64,000 nt of DNA. It comes from Spirabiliibacterium falconis (GTDB lineage: Bacteria; Pseudomonadota; Gammaproteobacteria; Enterobacterales; Pasteurellaceae). Under the pieces are notes generated by a model. That model searched no databases. It was not told the DNA's origin and was given only the letters and a program-made list of their open reading frames with translations. This document shows, in pieces, positions 21,140 to 31,203 of this stretch (positions are counted from its first letter, which is position 1; each line of letters opens with the position of its first letter). The stretch covers positions 1 through 64,000 of the forward strand of contig NZ_JABMIJ010000011.1 in the NCBI RefSeq assembly GCF_014885015.1, given 5' to 3'. The position numbers and the translations under genes are program-made.

Positions 21140-22167
21140 AACGTCTTAGTAGTGCTCAGCTAAGTGCCTCCAGTGAGGCACTTGCGCCTGCCTATTTGCT
21201 TGCAGGCACCGATCCTTTATTACTTGATGAATCGCGTCAAGCCATTATTACGCGAGCACGCGAAAACGGGTTTGATGAAACATTGCGTTTCGATATTAAT
21301 GGCTCGACGGACTGGCAGATGTTATTTGAACATTGCCAATCGCAAGGGTTATTTTCCGCGCGATCGACGCTGATTTTGACTTTACCAGAGAGTTTTACAC
21401 AAGCTTTGCTAAAGCAGTGGCAGACATTGCTCAGTTTTTTGCATGCCGACATTTTGCCTATTTTCTGCGTGCCAAAATTACATTTTCAAACAGAAAAGCA
21501 GGTGTGGTTTAAATCACTTAGCGCACAATTTCCCCATTTGGTCATCGTCAACTGCCAAACGCCACCTCCTGAACAATTACCACAATGGTTAAAAGTGCGG
21601 TTGAAACAAGAAGGATTGCAACTAGACAGTGAAGCACAGCAGCTATTGTGCCATAACTATGAAAGCAACTTGTTGGCACTGGCACAAGCACTGAAATTAT
21701 TGGCATTACGCTTTGGCGATGAAAAACTCAATTTTTATAAAGTGCAAAGTTGTATTGAACAATCGTCTCAATTTACGCCTTATCAATGGTTAGATGCGTT
21801 GCTTGCTGGCAAAAGTAAGCGTGCAATCCGCATTTTACACAGTTTACACAATGAAGAGATTGAGCCGTTGATCTTGCTGCGTAGTGCGCAAAAAGAGCTG
21901 ACAGTGTTATTGGAATTGGTCAAGGATCATCCCATCAGTAATCGCCATGCGTTATTGCCAAGCAGCGGATTAAAAGTGCGGTTTGATGCACTGAAGATTT
22001 GGCAAAGCCGTAGAGCATTGTATCAAACGGCATTGCAACGCCTTAATTATCAGACACTATTTCACGCCATTCAATTATTGGCAGAGCTTGAACGCGCTTT
22101 GAAACAAGGGCAACCTATCGCACCGTGGGAACGCCTTGAGCGGCTCACGATGTTGCTGACCCACTAA
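21136..22167 (+). CDS. holA: DNA polymerase III delta subunit HolA
   Basis: Clamp-loader wrench that opens the beta clamp. 343 residues, standard size. Starts with GTG overlapping the lptE stop (GTGA). N-terminal AYLLAGTDPLLLDE and the beta-binding TLILTLPE-type strand are visible, followed by the AAA+-like and collar domains (AKS-RAIRILHSLHNEEIEPLILL). Confidence 0.93.
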   Translation: MKRLSSAQLSASSEALAPAYLLAGTDPLLLDESRQAIITRARENGFDETLRFDINGSTDWQMLFEHCQSQGLFSARSTLILTLPESFTQALLKQWQTLLSFLHADILPIFCVPKLHFQTEKQVWFKSLSAQFPHLVIVNCQTPPPEQLPQWLKVRLKQEGLQLDSEAQQLLCHNYESNLLALAQALKLLALRFGDEKLNFYKVQSCIEQSSQFTPYQWLDALLAGKSKRAIRILHSLHNEEIEPLILLRSAQKELTVLLELVKDHPISNRHALLPSSGLKVRFDALKIWQSRRALYQTALQRLNYQTLFHAIQLLAELERALKQGQPIAPWERLERLTMLLTH

Positions 22168-22199
22168 ACCGCACTTTACTTTTTTTCGTAACTTATTAT

Positions 22200-22218
22200 T
22201 ATAATGAGAATTATTATT
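22200..22218 (+). promoter_or_regulatory. Fur box overlapping a -10 element
   Basis: The 19 bases match the classic Fur consensus (GATAATGATAATCATTATC) at 15 positions. The first six bases are a perfect TATAAT, so Fur binding would cover the promoter of the DUF454 gene that starts at 22232. Motif match by eye. Confidence 0.6.
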
Positions 22219-22231
22219 ACTCGAGAAAACG

Positions 22232-22609
22232 ATGCGCGCAGTTAAATTGCTGTATATATTTTTAGGATTTTTGGCTATTGGTTTAGGGTTATTAGGTGCG
22301 GTGTTGCCTATTTTACCGACTACGCCATTTTTGTTATTGGCACTCTATTTTTTTGCCAAAAGCTCCGAGCGATTACACAGTTGGTTTATGCAAACGGCAA
22401 TTTATGATAACTATTTGCGTGAATTCAATGAAACTCGAAGTATGACCATGCGGGCTAAAGTCAGTATTTTAGCGGTTTCTGGCGTGATGATGGCGATCAG
22501 TTTTTATTTTATGCCCACGATTTATGGTCGCATTGCGTTGATTTTGCTGGTTATGGTGCAATATTGGTTTTTCTTTTTTTGGATCAAAACCCGTACCAAA
22601 GCACAGTAA
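22232..22609 (+). CDS. DUF454 (YbaN-like) inner-membrane protein
   Basis: A 125-residue membrane protein with hydrophobic segments at about 7-50 and 75-115. The motif GAVLPILPTTPFLLLALYFFAKSSERLH is the hallmark of the YbaN/DUF454 family. The function is not known to me. The gene stands alone behind a good Fur box, so it is probably induced by iron limitation. Confidence 0.82.
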   Translation: MRAVKLLYIFLGFLAIGLGLLGAVLPILPTTPFLLLALYFFAKSSERLHSWFMQTAIYDNYLREFNETRSMTMRAKVSILAVSGVMMAISFYFMPTIYGRIALILLVMVQYWFFFFWIKTRTKAQ

Positions 22610-22746
22610 CGAAACTTTTTCGTACAGTGATTGTCGTATTTGCGATAATGTTAGATTAAACCGCATAGCAATTGAGACGTAATAACAGGTGTTGCACGCC
22701 TATTTATGGATAAATAAGGCGTATGATTTTATTTTTTGGATAGAGT

Positions 22747-24450
22747 ATGACGTTTTCCCGATTGACCGCACTTTTTGTATTTCTCACCACGCTGACCACG
22801 AGTGTGCTAGCAACAGCTGGGCTTTTTGATCGTAATAATGAATTTTTGCCCGCAGAACAGGCGTTTGCGTTTTCGGCACAGGTTGATAAACAGGTGGTTA
22901 ATTTGCATTGGCAAATTGCACCAGAGTACTATCTTTATCAAAAATCGATTCATATTGTGGGGCAAAATGCCACGCTAGGCACATTCAAGTTGCCGCTAAG
23001 TGAGCCACACCATGATGACTTTTTCGGTGAGGTAGGCATTTATCGTAATGAATTAACGTTTTCAGTTCCTGTATCAAGTGCAGGGCAAGATGGGCAGTTG
23101 GAGGTGGAATATCAGGGGTGCACCGCTAATTTTTGTTATCCGCCACAAACGCAAGTGGTCATGCTCAATACCCTCGCCAATGAAAGTGCGGTTATGCCTG
23201 CCGCACCAAATCCGCAGGCAGAAATGCAAAGTGCGGTTGGATCAGAAAGTCCATCTGAGCTTAATGTGTGGTGGTTTTTTGTATTGGGGCTCGGCTTGGC
23301 ATTCACACCGTGTGTATTGCCGATGTTGCCGCTGCTTTCTTCTATTGTAATTGGGCAGCAGCAACGCCCGAATACCCTGCGTGCGTTATTATTAAGCCTC
23401 AGCTATGTGCAGGGAATGGCTCTGACCTATACTGCACTTGGGTTGTTGGTGGTGTCTATTGGTTTGCCGTTCCAACAAGCCTTACAAAGCCCGTATGTTT
23501 TATTGGGATTTGCGGTGTTATTTGTGATTTTAGCACTGGCGATGTTTGGTGTATTTGAATTACAACTGCCTAATCGCTGGCAGAATAAATTAATACAACT
23601 TAGCCAAAAACAACAAGGTGGGGCATACGGTAGTGTATTTCTCATGGGCATGATCGCAGGGCTGGTCGCATCGCCTTGTATTAGTGCACCGTTGTCAGGC
23701 GCGCTATTATATGTGGCACAAAGTGGCGATTTTATACTGGGAGGATGGGCACTTTATTTATTGGCACTCGGAATGGGCGTACCACTGGTGCTAGTGACCT
23801 TATTCGGTAATGCCATTTTACCAAAAGGTGGCGAGTGGCAGGCAAAAGTCAAAATTGCATTTGGTTTTGTGATGTTGGCAGTGCCTATCTTTTTAGTGTC
23901 TCGCTTATTGGATGAGACGTGGACGTGGTGCTTGTGGTCAGCATTGGCAGTCAGCTTTCTTGTGTGGTTAATTCTGACATTGCCGACTAATTGGATGAAA
24001 CTGCCCCTATTTGCGGTGCTTATCTTGGCAGGTTATCCGCTTGCGCAACTGGCGTGGCAGGGGCAAAGTGCGGTGCAACATAAAACCGAACCGCACTTTT
24101 TGATGATTGAAAGTGCCGATGATCTCACACGGATACTTCGCGAAAACCCCGGCAAAGTGGCTATGCTCGATCTTTATGCGGATTGGTGTGTAGCGTGCAA
24201 AGAGTTTGATAAATACACGTTTTCAGCCCCAGTGGTACAAGCACAATTTCACAATATGTTATTGTTGCGTGCGGATTTAACCCAATCTAGCGAGAAAAAT
24301 CGCACATTGATGACACAATTTAACGTGCTTGGATTGCCGACCATTTTATTTTTCGATCAACATGGGCAAGAGTTGCCTGATGCTCGCATTAGCGGCTTTA
24401 TGCCACCAGAACCGTTTGCTGAACACGTGTTACAATTAAAAACGCAATAG
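22747..24450 (+). CDS. dsbD: Thiol:disulfide interchange protein DsbD
   Basis: Carries electrons from cytoplasmic thioredoxin to the periplasm. 567 residues: signal peptide (about 1-23), periplasmic nDsbD domain with Cys125/Cys130 (QGCTANFC), eight-helix core with Cys189 (FTPCVLP) and Cys311 (SPCISAP), and C-terminal thioredoxin domain with Cys481/Cys484 (WCVAC). All three redox pairs are intact. Eight bases separate it from the Trx-MsrA-MsrB gene, its probable electron acceptor. Confidence 0.95.
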   Translation: MTFSRLTALFVFLTTLTTSVLATAGLFDRNNEFLPAEQAFAFSAQVDKQVVNLHWQIAPEYYLYQKSIHIVGQNATLGTFKLPLSEPHHDDFFGEVGIYRNELTFSVPVSSAGQDGQLEVEYQGCTANFCYPPQTQVVMLNTLANESAVMPAAPNPQAEMQSAVGSESPSELNVWWFFVLGLGLAFTPCVLPMLPLLSSIVIGQQQRPNTLRALLLSLSYVQGMALTYTALGLLVVSIGLPFQQALQSPYVLLGFAVLFVILALAMFGVFELQLPNRWQNKLIQLSQKQQGGAYGSVFLMGMIAGLVASPCISAPLSGALLYVAQSGDFILGGWALYLLALGMGVPLVLVTLFGNAILPKGGEWQAKVKIAFGFVMLAVPIFLVSRLLDETWTWCLWSALAVSFLVWLILTLPTNWMKLPLFAVLILAGYPLAQLAWQGQSAVQHKTEPHFLMIESADDLTRILRENPGKVAMLDLYADWCVACKEFDKYTFSAPVVQAQFHNMLLLRADLTQSSEKNRTLMTQFNVLGLPTILFFDQHGQELPDARISGFMPPEPFAEHVLQLKTQ

Positions 24451-24458
24451 GACGTATT

Positions 24459-25940
24459 ATGATAAAATGGCGTAGTATCATTGCCGTGTGGTTGCTATTG
24501 ATGGCAGCAACATTACAAGCAAAGCCACAGACTGTGGATTTTATAGATTTAGATGGCCGAGCGGCAACACTGTTTTCAAGTGATAAACCCACATTCGTTA
24601 AATTTTGGGCTAGCTGGTGTCCGCAATGTTTATCTGAGCTGGAAGAAACAGAGCAAATGCGTCAAGATAAACGCTTAGCGGGAGTAAATATCACCACGGT
24701 GGCAACTCCAAACTTTTGGGGTGAAAAACCACAAGCAGAATTTATTGCATGGTATAAGGGCTTGGATTTTGCAACCCCACCTGTTTTATTAGCGCAAGGT
24801 CCGCAGGTGGGTGAGTGGTTGCAATCTCTAGGGTTAAAAGGCTATCCGAGCTGGGGATTGTTTACTAAAAACGGGGAACTAGTACGTTTAATCACAGGGC
24901 ATTTAGGGGTTGAGCAGGTAATGCAGCTTATCGACAATCCACATGCTGATTTACGTGTGGCACAACAACAGAAAAAAGGAGAAAGTGCGGTGGAGAAGCA
25001 AACAATTTATTTGGCAGGTGGTTGCTTTTGGGGGCTGGAGGCGTATTTTGAGCGAATTGATGGGGTAATCGATGCGGTTTCAGGCTATGCCAATGGCAAT
25101 ACAGAAAATCCAAGCTATCAAGACGTGATTGCAGGCTCAGGGCATGCGGAAACGGTCAAAGTGGATTATGATCCTACGAAAGTGAGTTTGTCTGATATTT
25201 TGCGGCGTTATTTTCGCGTTATTGATCCAACCAGTCTCAACAAGCAAGGCAATGATCGTGGCATTCAGTATCGTACGGGCATTTATTACACGAGTAATGA
25301 CGAACGTACGCAAATTGAACAAGCCATTGCACAAGAGCAGAAAAAATATCAGCAAAATATTGTGGTGGAAGTCGAGCCATTACGCCAATTTTTCCCTGCT
25401 GAAGACTATCATCAAGATTATCTGCAGAAAAATCCAAATGGCTATTGCCACATTGATGTGTCATTGGCGGACAAACCGCTAGAGCCTGAAAAAACGCAAA
25501 GTGCGGTTAAAAAAGAGTATCGTGCAGAGAAAATGGGCTTAACCGATCGCCAGTTTTATATAACCCAACAAAATGGCACGGAAAGAGCGTTTAGTCATGA
25601 ATATGATCGTCTGTTTGCTCCAGGCATTTATGTGGATATTGTCAGTGGCGAGCCACTTTTTTCTAGCCGTGATAAATATGATAGTGGCTGTGGATGGCCG
25701 AGTTTCACACGCCCTATTCATCAAAGTGCGGTCGTTGAGAAAGCCGATCATAGCTTTAATATGCGCCGCACGGAAGTGCGCAGTCACGACGCAGACTCGC
25801 ATTTAGGGCACGTTTTCCCTGATGGTCCGCAGGACAAAGGGGGATTGCGTTATTGCATCAATGGTACGGCGTTAAAATTTATTCCTTTGGCGGAAATGGA
25901 TGCCCAAGGCTATAGCGAATGGAAAAGTGTGGTCGAATGA
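24459..25940 (+). CDS. msrAB: Secreted thioredoxin-MsrA-MsrB triple fusion (PilB-like methionine sulfoxide reductase)
   Basis: A 493-residue periplasmic repair enzyme. Signal peptide about 1-21. A TlpA-like thioredoxin domain (about 25-165) holds WCPQC (Cys54/Cys57). MsrA (about 180-335) has catalytic Cys189 in GGCFWG and a recycling cysteine Cys330. MsrB (about 360-485) has Cys411 in CGWPSF and catalytic Cys466 in RYCIN. The order equals Neisseria PilB, where DsbD feeds electrons to the thioredoxin domain. The adjacent dsbD supports the same chain here. Reduces both S and R methionine sulfoxide epimers in exported proteins. Confidence 0.93.
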   Translation: MIKWRSIIAVWLLLMAATLQAKPQTVDFIDLDGRAATLFSSDKPTFVKFWASWCPQCLSELEETEQMRQDKRLAGVNITTVATPNFWGEKPQAEFIAWYKGLDFATPPVLLAQGPQVGEWLQSLGLKGYPSWGLFTKNGELVRLITGHLGVEQVMQLIDNPHADLRVAQQQKKGESAVEKQTIYLAGGCFWGLEAYFERIDGVIDAVSGYANGNTENPSYQDVIAGSGHAETVKVDYDPTKVSLSDILRRYFRVIDPTSLNKQGNDRGIQYRTGIYYTSNDERTQIEQAIAQEQKKYQQNIVVEVEPLRQFFPAEDYHQDYLQKNPNGYCHIDVSLADKPLEPEKTQSAVKKEYRAEKMGLTDRQFYITQQNGTERAFSHEYDRLFAPGIYVDIVSGEPLFSSRDKYDSGCGWPSFTRPIHQSAVVEKADHSFNMRRTEVRSHDADSHLGHVFPDGPQDKGGLRYCINGTALKFIPLAEMDAQGYSEWKSVVE

Positions 25941-25965
25941 TACTCAGGTGGCAATGCCACCTGTT

Positions 25966-26367
25966 TTATTTTAGGCTTGTAATAAACGCGTCATCCAGCT
26001 TACCACGAGACCACATAGAACCCAATTCAGGCTCAGGAAAATGGGAATGGTTGTAGCCAATTAATTTGACAAAATCAAAGGCGGCCTGCACTTGCCCATT
26101 GAGCAATAACACCGCGATATTGCCATCTTCTGACCAGCAAATTTGTAACTGATTATCTGTCTGCAAGCTGTCATTAAAGCTATCGACATTATATAGGTGC
26201 AGTGCATCAACAACGCTTTGTGCTTGGCGTGTATCGAGTGCATAAAAATAGCCTGTTTCGCCATCGTCTTCAAACATCACCGCAAAGTGGTCGTGCACAT
26301 TTGAGTGCGTGCCGTTTTGCTTTGGGCTACCAATCGTGTGGGTATCTTCTAGTGTGAGATAGAGCAT
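25966..26367 (-). CDS. DUF2251-like hypothetical protein
   Basis: A 133-residue soluble protein with no signal peptide or membrane segment. The stretch FEDDGETGYFYALD and the DALHLYNV and WSEDG motifs recall the DUF2251 family, known to me only as uncharacterised. It follows hmp on the same strand after about 110 bp containing an inverted uptake-signal pair, so it is probably a separate unit. No function is proposed. Confidence 0.65.
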   Translation of the reverse strand: MLYLTLEDTHTIGSPKQNGTHSNVHDHFAVMFEDDGETGYFYALDTRQAQSVVDALHLYNVDSFNDSLQTDNQLQICWSEDGNIAVLLLNGQVQAAFDFVKLIGYNHSHFPEPELGSMWSRGKLDDAFITSLK

Positions 26368-26439
26368 TAACTAATCCTTATCTTGATCGATTGGCAAATA
26401 ATAGAACAAATTAGGATAAATGCAAGTGGCTTTTAGGAT

Positions 26440-26470
26440 AAACCGCACTTTAAGTAAAAGTGCGGTTTTT
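26440..26470. terminator. Inverted uptake-signal pair downstream of hmp
   Basis: AAACCGCACTTT and AAAGTGCGGTTT arms around a short loop. Leftward from hmp the T tract is short (GGTTTATCC). The stronger T run points rightward, where no gene ends, so its efficiency for hmp is doubtful. Confidence 0.5.
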
Positions 26471-26476
26471 TGGCGG

Positions 26477-27637
26477 TTAAACTTCAATTAAACTCATTTT
26501 TGGACCAAATGGTTCAAAGTAGATGGCGATGTTCTCTTGTTCAAGTTGTTTAATCTGGTTTGTCATCGCTTGCATAAATTCCATTGAACCACACAGATAG
26601 ACATCAGCATGCGGAGGAATTACCTTACGCAGATAATTGCTGTCAATGCGAGCGTTGTCTTGTGTGTAAACGGTATCGTTAAATTGGACATTTGCTTGTG
26701 CCAGTAGTGTAGCGATTTCTGTTTGGAAAGCGTGTGTTTGTGCATTGCGGGTAGAGTGCAACCAAAGCACAGGACGATCGGCATTGTATTTAATTTGCTC
26801 CGCCAGCATTGCTAAAATAGGGGTAATACCGATTCCTGCACTGATAAATACGACTGGTGTGTCATTTTGTCGTAACACAAAATCACCTGCGGGCGCAGAA
26901 AGTTTTAATTCATCACCGACATGGACATTATCGTGCAAATGGTTGGACACAAGCCCTTTGAATTCGCCTTGATTATCACGTTTAACTGCAAATTTTAGCC
27001 CTTGTTGTGGATCAATTGCACAGAGTGAATAATGGCGTAATGCGAGATTTTGTTCACCCGCAGGTTGCACTTGAACAGTGATGTATTGCCCTGCAGTAAT
27101 AGTCAAGTTATTGATCAAATCATCATTTTTTACTGTAAATTCAACAATATCTTGCCCAACACTTCGTTTTTCAACAACAGTAAAAGGTTGGAAGCCAAGC
27201 CATGCTGCATTGTCATACATCTGTTGCTCAACGCCAATAAAGGCATCTGCGATGACACCGTAGGCTTTCGCCCAAGCGTCTAAAATGTCAGGTGTGGCGG
27301 CATCACCCAATACTTCTTTGATCGCGCCAAGTAGATGTTTTCCCACGATAGGGTAGTGTTCGGCGTGAATTTCAAGGGCTCGATGTTTATGACCAATTTG
27401 GATAACATGATCTAAAATTGCCTCGAGATTATCAATATGTTTTGCGGCTGCGAGCACAGTCGTCGCAAGTGCGGTTGGTTGTTGCCCACGAGCTTGGTTG
27501 GTTTTATTGAAAATATTCAACAGCTCAGGGTGCTCATTAAACATATTACGGTAAAACGTTTTTGTTATGGTTGTGCCATAGGCCTCAAGTGCGGGGACGG
27601 TAGCTTTGATAATTTCGCGCGTTTGTGTATCTAACAT
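26477..27637 (-). CDS. hmp: Flavohaemoglobin (nitric oxide dioxygenase)
   Basis: Detoxifies nitric oxide to nitrate using O2 and NAD(P)H. 386 residues from the ATG at 27637, which has GGAG at proper spacing; a GTG two codons earlier is within the ribosome site. The globin domain has distal Tyr29 and proximal His85. The FAD domain has RHYSLC and the NAD domain [15 protein letters not shown]-terminal KMSLIEV-type end is intact. No NsrR-like site was recognised upstream. Confidence 0.95.
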   Translation of the reverse strand: MLDTQTREIIKATVPALEAYGTTITKTFYRNMFNEHPELLNIFNKTNQARGQQPTALATTVLAAAKHIDNLEAILDHVIQIGHKHRALEIHAEHYPIVGKHLLGAIKEVLGDAATPDILDAWAKAYGVIADAFIGVEQQMYDNAAWLGFQPFTVVEKRSVGQDIVEFTVKNDDLINNLTITAGQYITVQVQPAGEQNLALRHYSLCAIDPQQGLKFAVKRDNQGEFKGLVSNHLHDNVHVGDELKLSAPAGDFVLRQNDTPVVFISAGIGITPILAMLAEQIKYNADRPVLWLHSTRNAQTHAFQTEIATLLAQANVQFNDTVYTQDNARIDSNYLRKVIPPHADVYLCGSMEFMQAMTNQIKQLEQENIAIYFEPFGPKMSLIEV

Positions 27638-27746
27638 AATCACTCCATTAAGGTGTAAAAAAAATATTTCTTAATAGGATACGAGATTACACCAAGACGC
27701 GCAAGTGCTAATTATCAGGACAAGCTAGAGATAAAATATGTTGGAG

Positions 27747-27776
27747 AATAAAAAACCCGAGTAAGATACTCGGGTT
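27747..27776 (-). terminator. Terminator of the rpsF-priB-rpsR-rplI operon
   Basis: Ten-base arms AACCCGAGTA / TACTCGGGTT around a three-base loop. Read leftward the stem is followed by a run of T residues. It lies 18 bp past the rplI stop. Confidence 0.9.
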
Positions 27777-27793
27777 GGAGTTGTTTTTTATGC

Positions 27794-28243
27794 TTATTCA
27801 GCAACAACATTCACAATAAGTTGAGTGAATACTTCGCCATGAAGTTGGAACCGCACTTCGTGTTCGCCAAGGGTACGTAATGGACCTTCTGACAAACGCA
27901 CTTCGCTTTTTTCCACTTCAACGCCTGCGGCTTTGATCGCATCAGAAATATCACGCGTACCAATAGAACCGAATAGGCGACCTTCATCACCTGCTTTAGA
28001 GGCGATAGTCACAGAACCTAATGCGGCAATTTTCTCTGCACGTGCTTGTGCTTCAGCTAATTCTTTAGCGACTTTGGCTTCAAGCTCTGCGCGACGAGAT
28101 TCAAAATGAGCAATATTTTCAGCAGTTGCCATAACAGCTTTCCCTTGTGGGATAAGGAAGTTACGTGCGAAACCTGCTTTAACATTAACTTGATCACCTA
28201 CATTGCCAAGGTGAACAATTTTATCTAAAAGAATAATTTGCAT
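27794..28243 (-). CDS. rplI: 50S ribosomal protein L9
   Basis: 149 residues, standard L9: N-terminal domain [32 protein letters not shown]-type (23S binding), a long charged helix at about 45-75, and the C-terminal domain. Last gene of the S6 operon. Confidence 0.98.
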   Translation of the reverse strand: MQIILLDKIVHLGNVGDQVNVKAGFARNFLIPQGKAVMATAENIAHFESRRAELEAKVAKELAEAQARAEKIAALGSVTIASKAGDEGRLFGSIGTRDISDAIKAAGVEVEKSEVRLSEGPLRTLGEHEVRFQLHGEVFTQLIVNVVAE

Positions 28244-28262
28244 TACCGTATCCTCTCTTTAA

Positions 28263-28502
<240 letters not shown>

Positions 28503-28829
28503 CTAATCTATAAATTCGATTTGCTCGGCATGTAACACCAACTGGTTTAATCCATTTGCATTTTTATGGGTGGTTAAAAAGCCACTAATAAAAAGGTTAC
28601 TGCCGACCGTAATGCTTTGAGATTGTTTAATTAATTGATGCCCACTCAGAGAAACTTTTATTTTACACCATGCAAGGCGAGGCAAATCAGCTTCTACTTG
28701 GTTTGAACGGTGCTCAAGATAAAATTGGCAGTGTTCAATCCGATTTGGGCTTTGCGATCGTTTCAGTTGTGAGCAAACTTTTCCCACAAGTTGAAGACGA
28801 TTTTCAATTGTTAAATTACTCTTCAGCAT
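28503..28829 (-). CDS. priB: Primosomal replication protein PriB
   Basis: About 108-residue OB-fold single-stranded DNA-binding protein that helps PriA reload the replisome. The open frame extends upstream to 28865, but the ATG at 28829 ([12 protein letters not shown]) gives the Haemophilus length. That start overlaps the end of rpsF by 14 bp, implying translational coupling. The C-terminal [11 protein letters not shown] is conserved. Confidence 0.9.
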   Translation of the reverse strand: MLKSNLTIENRLQLVGKVCSQLKRSQSPNRIEHCQFYLEHRSNQVEADLPRLAWCKIKVSLSGHQLIKQSQSITVGSNLFISGFLTTHKNANGLNQLVLHAEQIEFID

Positions 28830-29193
28830 CCTCATAATCGTTGTTAGCAACATCGGCTGAAGCACGACGTTCGTCTTTTGCTTTAGCCATTGGGGACGCT
28901 TCTGTTACGGCGTGCTTAGTACGAATAATTACGTTACGCAAAACTGCATCATTGTAACGGAATGTGGTTTCTAGCTCGTCGATGACTTCTTGCGGTGCTT
29001 CTACATTCATTAACACATAGTGTGCTTTATGTAGTTTATTAATTGGGTATGCCAATTGACGACGACCCCAATCTTCTAGGCGATGAATGTGCCCACCAGC
29101 GTCTTTTACTGCGCCAGTGTAACGCTCAATCATGCCTGGTACTTGTTCGCTTTGGTCTGGATGGACCATAAAAACGATTTCGTAGTGACGCAT
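28816..29193 (-). CDS. rpsF: 30S ribosomal protein S6
   Basis: 125 residues, with [18 protein letters not shown] and [22 protein letters not shown] motifs and a variable acidic tail ending in EDAEE, where E. coli S6 receives extra glutamates from RimK. First gene of the operon, behind a strong promoter and a structured leader. Confidence 0.98.
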   Translation of the reverse strand: MRHYEIVFMVHPDQSEQVPGMIERYTGAVKDAGGHIHRLEDWGRRQLAYPINKLHKAHYVLMNVEAPQEVIDELETTFRYNDAVLRNVIIRTKHAVTEASPMAKAKDERRASADVANNDYEDAEE

Positions 29194-29203
29194 TACTGCA
29201 GCT

Positions 29204-29285
29204 CCTTACGGGTTAATCAGCCTCCATGATAAGACCAGCCACAGATCTTTGGAAGCAAGGAACGAAAATAAATGTGGCTGTAAGG
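29204..29285 (-). promoter_or_regulatory. Structured 5' leader of the S6 operon (candidate S6:S18 autoregulatory element)
   Basis: On the transcript CAGCCACA (29280-29273) pairs with TGTGGCTG (29243-29236). The preceding CCTTAC (29285-29280) can pair with GTAAGG (29209-29204), part of the ribosome-binding site. An S6:S18-binding leader is known in this operon in many bacteria; the fold here is drawn by eye. Confidence 0.45.
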
Positions 29286-29291
29286 GCGGAA

Positions 29292-29320
29292 ATTATACCG
29301 AGTTTCTCGCCTGTGGACAA
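29292..29320 (-). promoter_or_regulatory. Sigma-70 promoter of the rpsF operon
   Basis: TTGTCC (29320-29315), a 17-base spacer, then a perfect TATAAT (29297-29292) on the minus strand. It predicts a start near 29285 and a leader of about 90 bases. Confidence 0.75.
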
Positions 29321-29421
29321 GTTTTTTGTGTAAAGTTGCACCGCACTTTAATTGTATTCGGGGTTAGAATGCCGAAAATTGATCGTTTTTTCTTCGTTTA
29401 AGTCAATCTTGTTCTTGATTT

Positions 29422-29437
29422 TGTGACAGAGATTACA
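29422..29437 (+). promoter_or_regulatory. CRP-like site upstream of lldP
   Basis: TGTGA-N6-TTACA matches the CRP core (TGTGA-N6-TCACA) at nine of ten positions. It is about 120 bp before lldP and a similar distance from the rpsF promoter; lldP is the likelier target. The 366-bp gap 29194-29559 otherwise holds the two promoters, the rpsF leader and the ArcA box. Confidence 0.5.
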
Positions 29438-29494
29438 TTTGTATTATCGAATCATTGCGAGAACAGTTGCATTAGATTAAGGTGTGCGCCCAAT

Positions 29495-29509
29495 GTTAAT
29501 TTAATGTTA
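29495..29509 (+). promoter_or_regulatory. ArcA box overlapping the lldP promoter
   Basis: GTTAATTTAATGTTA matches the 15-bp ArcA consensus (GTTAATTAAATGTTA) at 14 positions. It lies just upstream of a CATAAT -10 candidate (29530-29535), consistent with repression under low oxygen. E. coli lld genes are a known ArcA target. Confidence 0.6.
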
Positions 29510-29559
29510 AAAATGTAATTTAAAACAAACATAATTGTTATCTTTAAGAAGGAATTTTT

Positions 29560-31137
29560 ATGGCATTATTTTTAAGCATCATTCCTATTGTTATTTTGAT
29601 CTATTTGATGGTAAAGCGTAATAGCTTGCCTTCTTATATTGCTTTACCGATTACCGCAGTTATTGTCCTTGTTATTCAGATTTTTTATTTTCAAGAAGAT
29701 TTAACGCTATTGAGTGCTAATATGGTGTCAGGTGTTGTTGCTACGTTAACACCGATAACCATTATTTTTGGTGCGATTTTATTTAATCGTATGATGGAGG
29801 AAACAGGTTCAGTTAATGTGCTACGCCATTGGCTTTCTAACATCAATCCAAATCCTGTTGCACAGTTAATGATCATAGGCTGGGCATTTGCGTTTATGAT
29901 TGAAGGGGCATCGGGCTTTGGTACGCCAGCAGCAATTGCCGCACCTATTCTGGTCGGGCTTGGCTTTGCGCCATTGCGTGTTGCGGTGTTTACGCTAGTG
30001 ATGAATTCAGTGCCGGTATCATTTGGTGCTGTTGGTACACCAACATGGTTTGGTTTTGCACCATTAAATTTAGGCGAACAAGCGTTATTAGAGGTTGGTG
30101 CACAAAGTGCGGTCATTCATTCTATAGCCGCCCTAGTTATTCCAATTATTGCATTACGTTTTATTGTTGGCTGGGCTGAAATTCGCCGTAATATTATATT
30201 TATTTATCTTAGCATTTTGGCGTGTACGGTACCGTATTTCTTATTGGCGCAAATTAATTATGAATTTCCAGCATTGGTAGGTGGTGCCATTGGATTATTG
30301 TTATCTATTTTCTTTGCCAATCAAGGTTTTGGCATTCAGAAAATCCATGATGAGAACCAAGAAAGTGTGCCATTTTCAGTGGTGTTTAAGGCGATGTTAC
30401 CGACGATGTTGCTTATCGCGATTTTAGTGGTCACGCGGATTCACCAATTTGGTATTAAAGGCTGGCTGAATGATACAACCGCACTTTTTACATTGCCACT
30501 GGGTGTATTAGGGCAGTTTGAAGTGAGTCGAGCGTTAATCTTCTCTTGGTTAAACATTTTTGAACAAGGTGTGAGTGCAAATTACCGCACTTTATATGTG
30601 CCAGCATTGATTCCATTTGTGGTAACAGTGTTGATTTCGTTTACGATTTTTAAATTACAACGGGGGCAAAAAAGTGCCATTTTTACAGCCAGTTTTGCAC
30701 AAGTGCAAAAACCATTCCTTGCGTTGGTTGGCGCATTAATTATGGTAAAATTGATGTTAGTGGGGGGAGAGCAGTCAATGGTGCAAATCATTGGACGCAG
30801 TTTTGCACAAGCCACGGGTGAAAATTGGACATTCTTCTCAGCATATTTAGGTGCGATAGGGGCATTTTTCTCAGGCTCAAATACCGTTTCTAATCTTACT
30901 TTTGGTGGTATCCAATATTCAATTGCACAAACAACAGGGCTTTCGGCTACGTTGGTGCTAGCATTGCAGTCCGTGGGGGGCGCAATGGGGAATATGGTTT
31001 GCATCAATAACATTATTGCTGTGTGCTCAATTTTGAATATGAAAAATCAAGAAGGCACAATCATTAAACGCACGGTTATTCCGATGTTTATCTATGGTGT
31101 GATTGCGGCGTTAGTTGCGGTGTTGTTATTAAGTTAA
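29560..31137 (+). CDS. lldP: L-lactate permease LldP (LctP)
   Basis: A 525-residue, roughly fourteen-helix lactate transporter of the LctP family. The hallmark AFAFMIEGASGFGTPAAIAAPIL and the later GAIGAFFSGSNTVSNLTFG motif are present. Good AGAAGGAA ribosome site. It heads the lactate cluster with lutABC, from which it is separated by a short hairpin. Confidence 0.95.
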   Translation: MALFLSIIPIVILIYLMVKRNSLPSYIALPITAVIVLVIQIFYFQEDLTLLSANMVSGVVATLTPITIIFGAILFNRMMEETGSVNVLRHWLSNINPNPVAQLMIIGWAFAFMIEGASGFGTPAAIAAPILVGLGFAPLRVAVFTLVMNSVPVSFGAVGTPTWFGFAPLNLGEQALLEVGAQSAVIHSIAALVIPIIALRFIVGWAEIRRNIIFIYLSILACTVPYFLLAQINYEFPALVGGAIGLLLSIFFANQGFGIQKIHDENQESVPFSVVFKAMLPTMLLIAILVVTRIHQFGIKGWLNDTTALFTLPLGVLGQFEVSRALIFSWLNIFEQGVSANYRTLYVPALIPFVVTVLISFTIFKLQRGQKSAIFTASFAQVQKPFLALVGALIMVKLMLVGGEQSMVQIIGRSFAQATGENWTFFSAYLGAIGAFFSGSNTVSNLTFGGIQYSIAQTTGLSATLVLALQSVGGAMGNMVCINNIIAVCSILNMKNQEGTIIKRTVIPMFIYGVIAALVAVLLLS

Positions 31138-31162
31138 ATTACAGTAATAATTGTGTTTTATT

Positions 31163-31187
31163 AAGCGCACACTTTGTGCGCTTTTCC
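31163..31187 (+). terminator. Hairpin between lldP and lutA (attenuator-like)
   Basis: Eight-base arms AAGCGCAC / GTGCGCTT around ACTTT, followed by only four T residues. It is probably a partial terminator that lowers lutABC relative to lldP. Confidence 0.6.
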
Positions 31188-31203
31188 GAGTGTTGGAGGA
31201 AAA

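Noticed and set aside
27638-27746. Possible NsrR or FNR site controlling hmp
   Set aside because: No dyad close to either consensus was found in the short upstream region.
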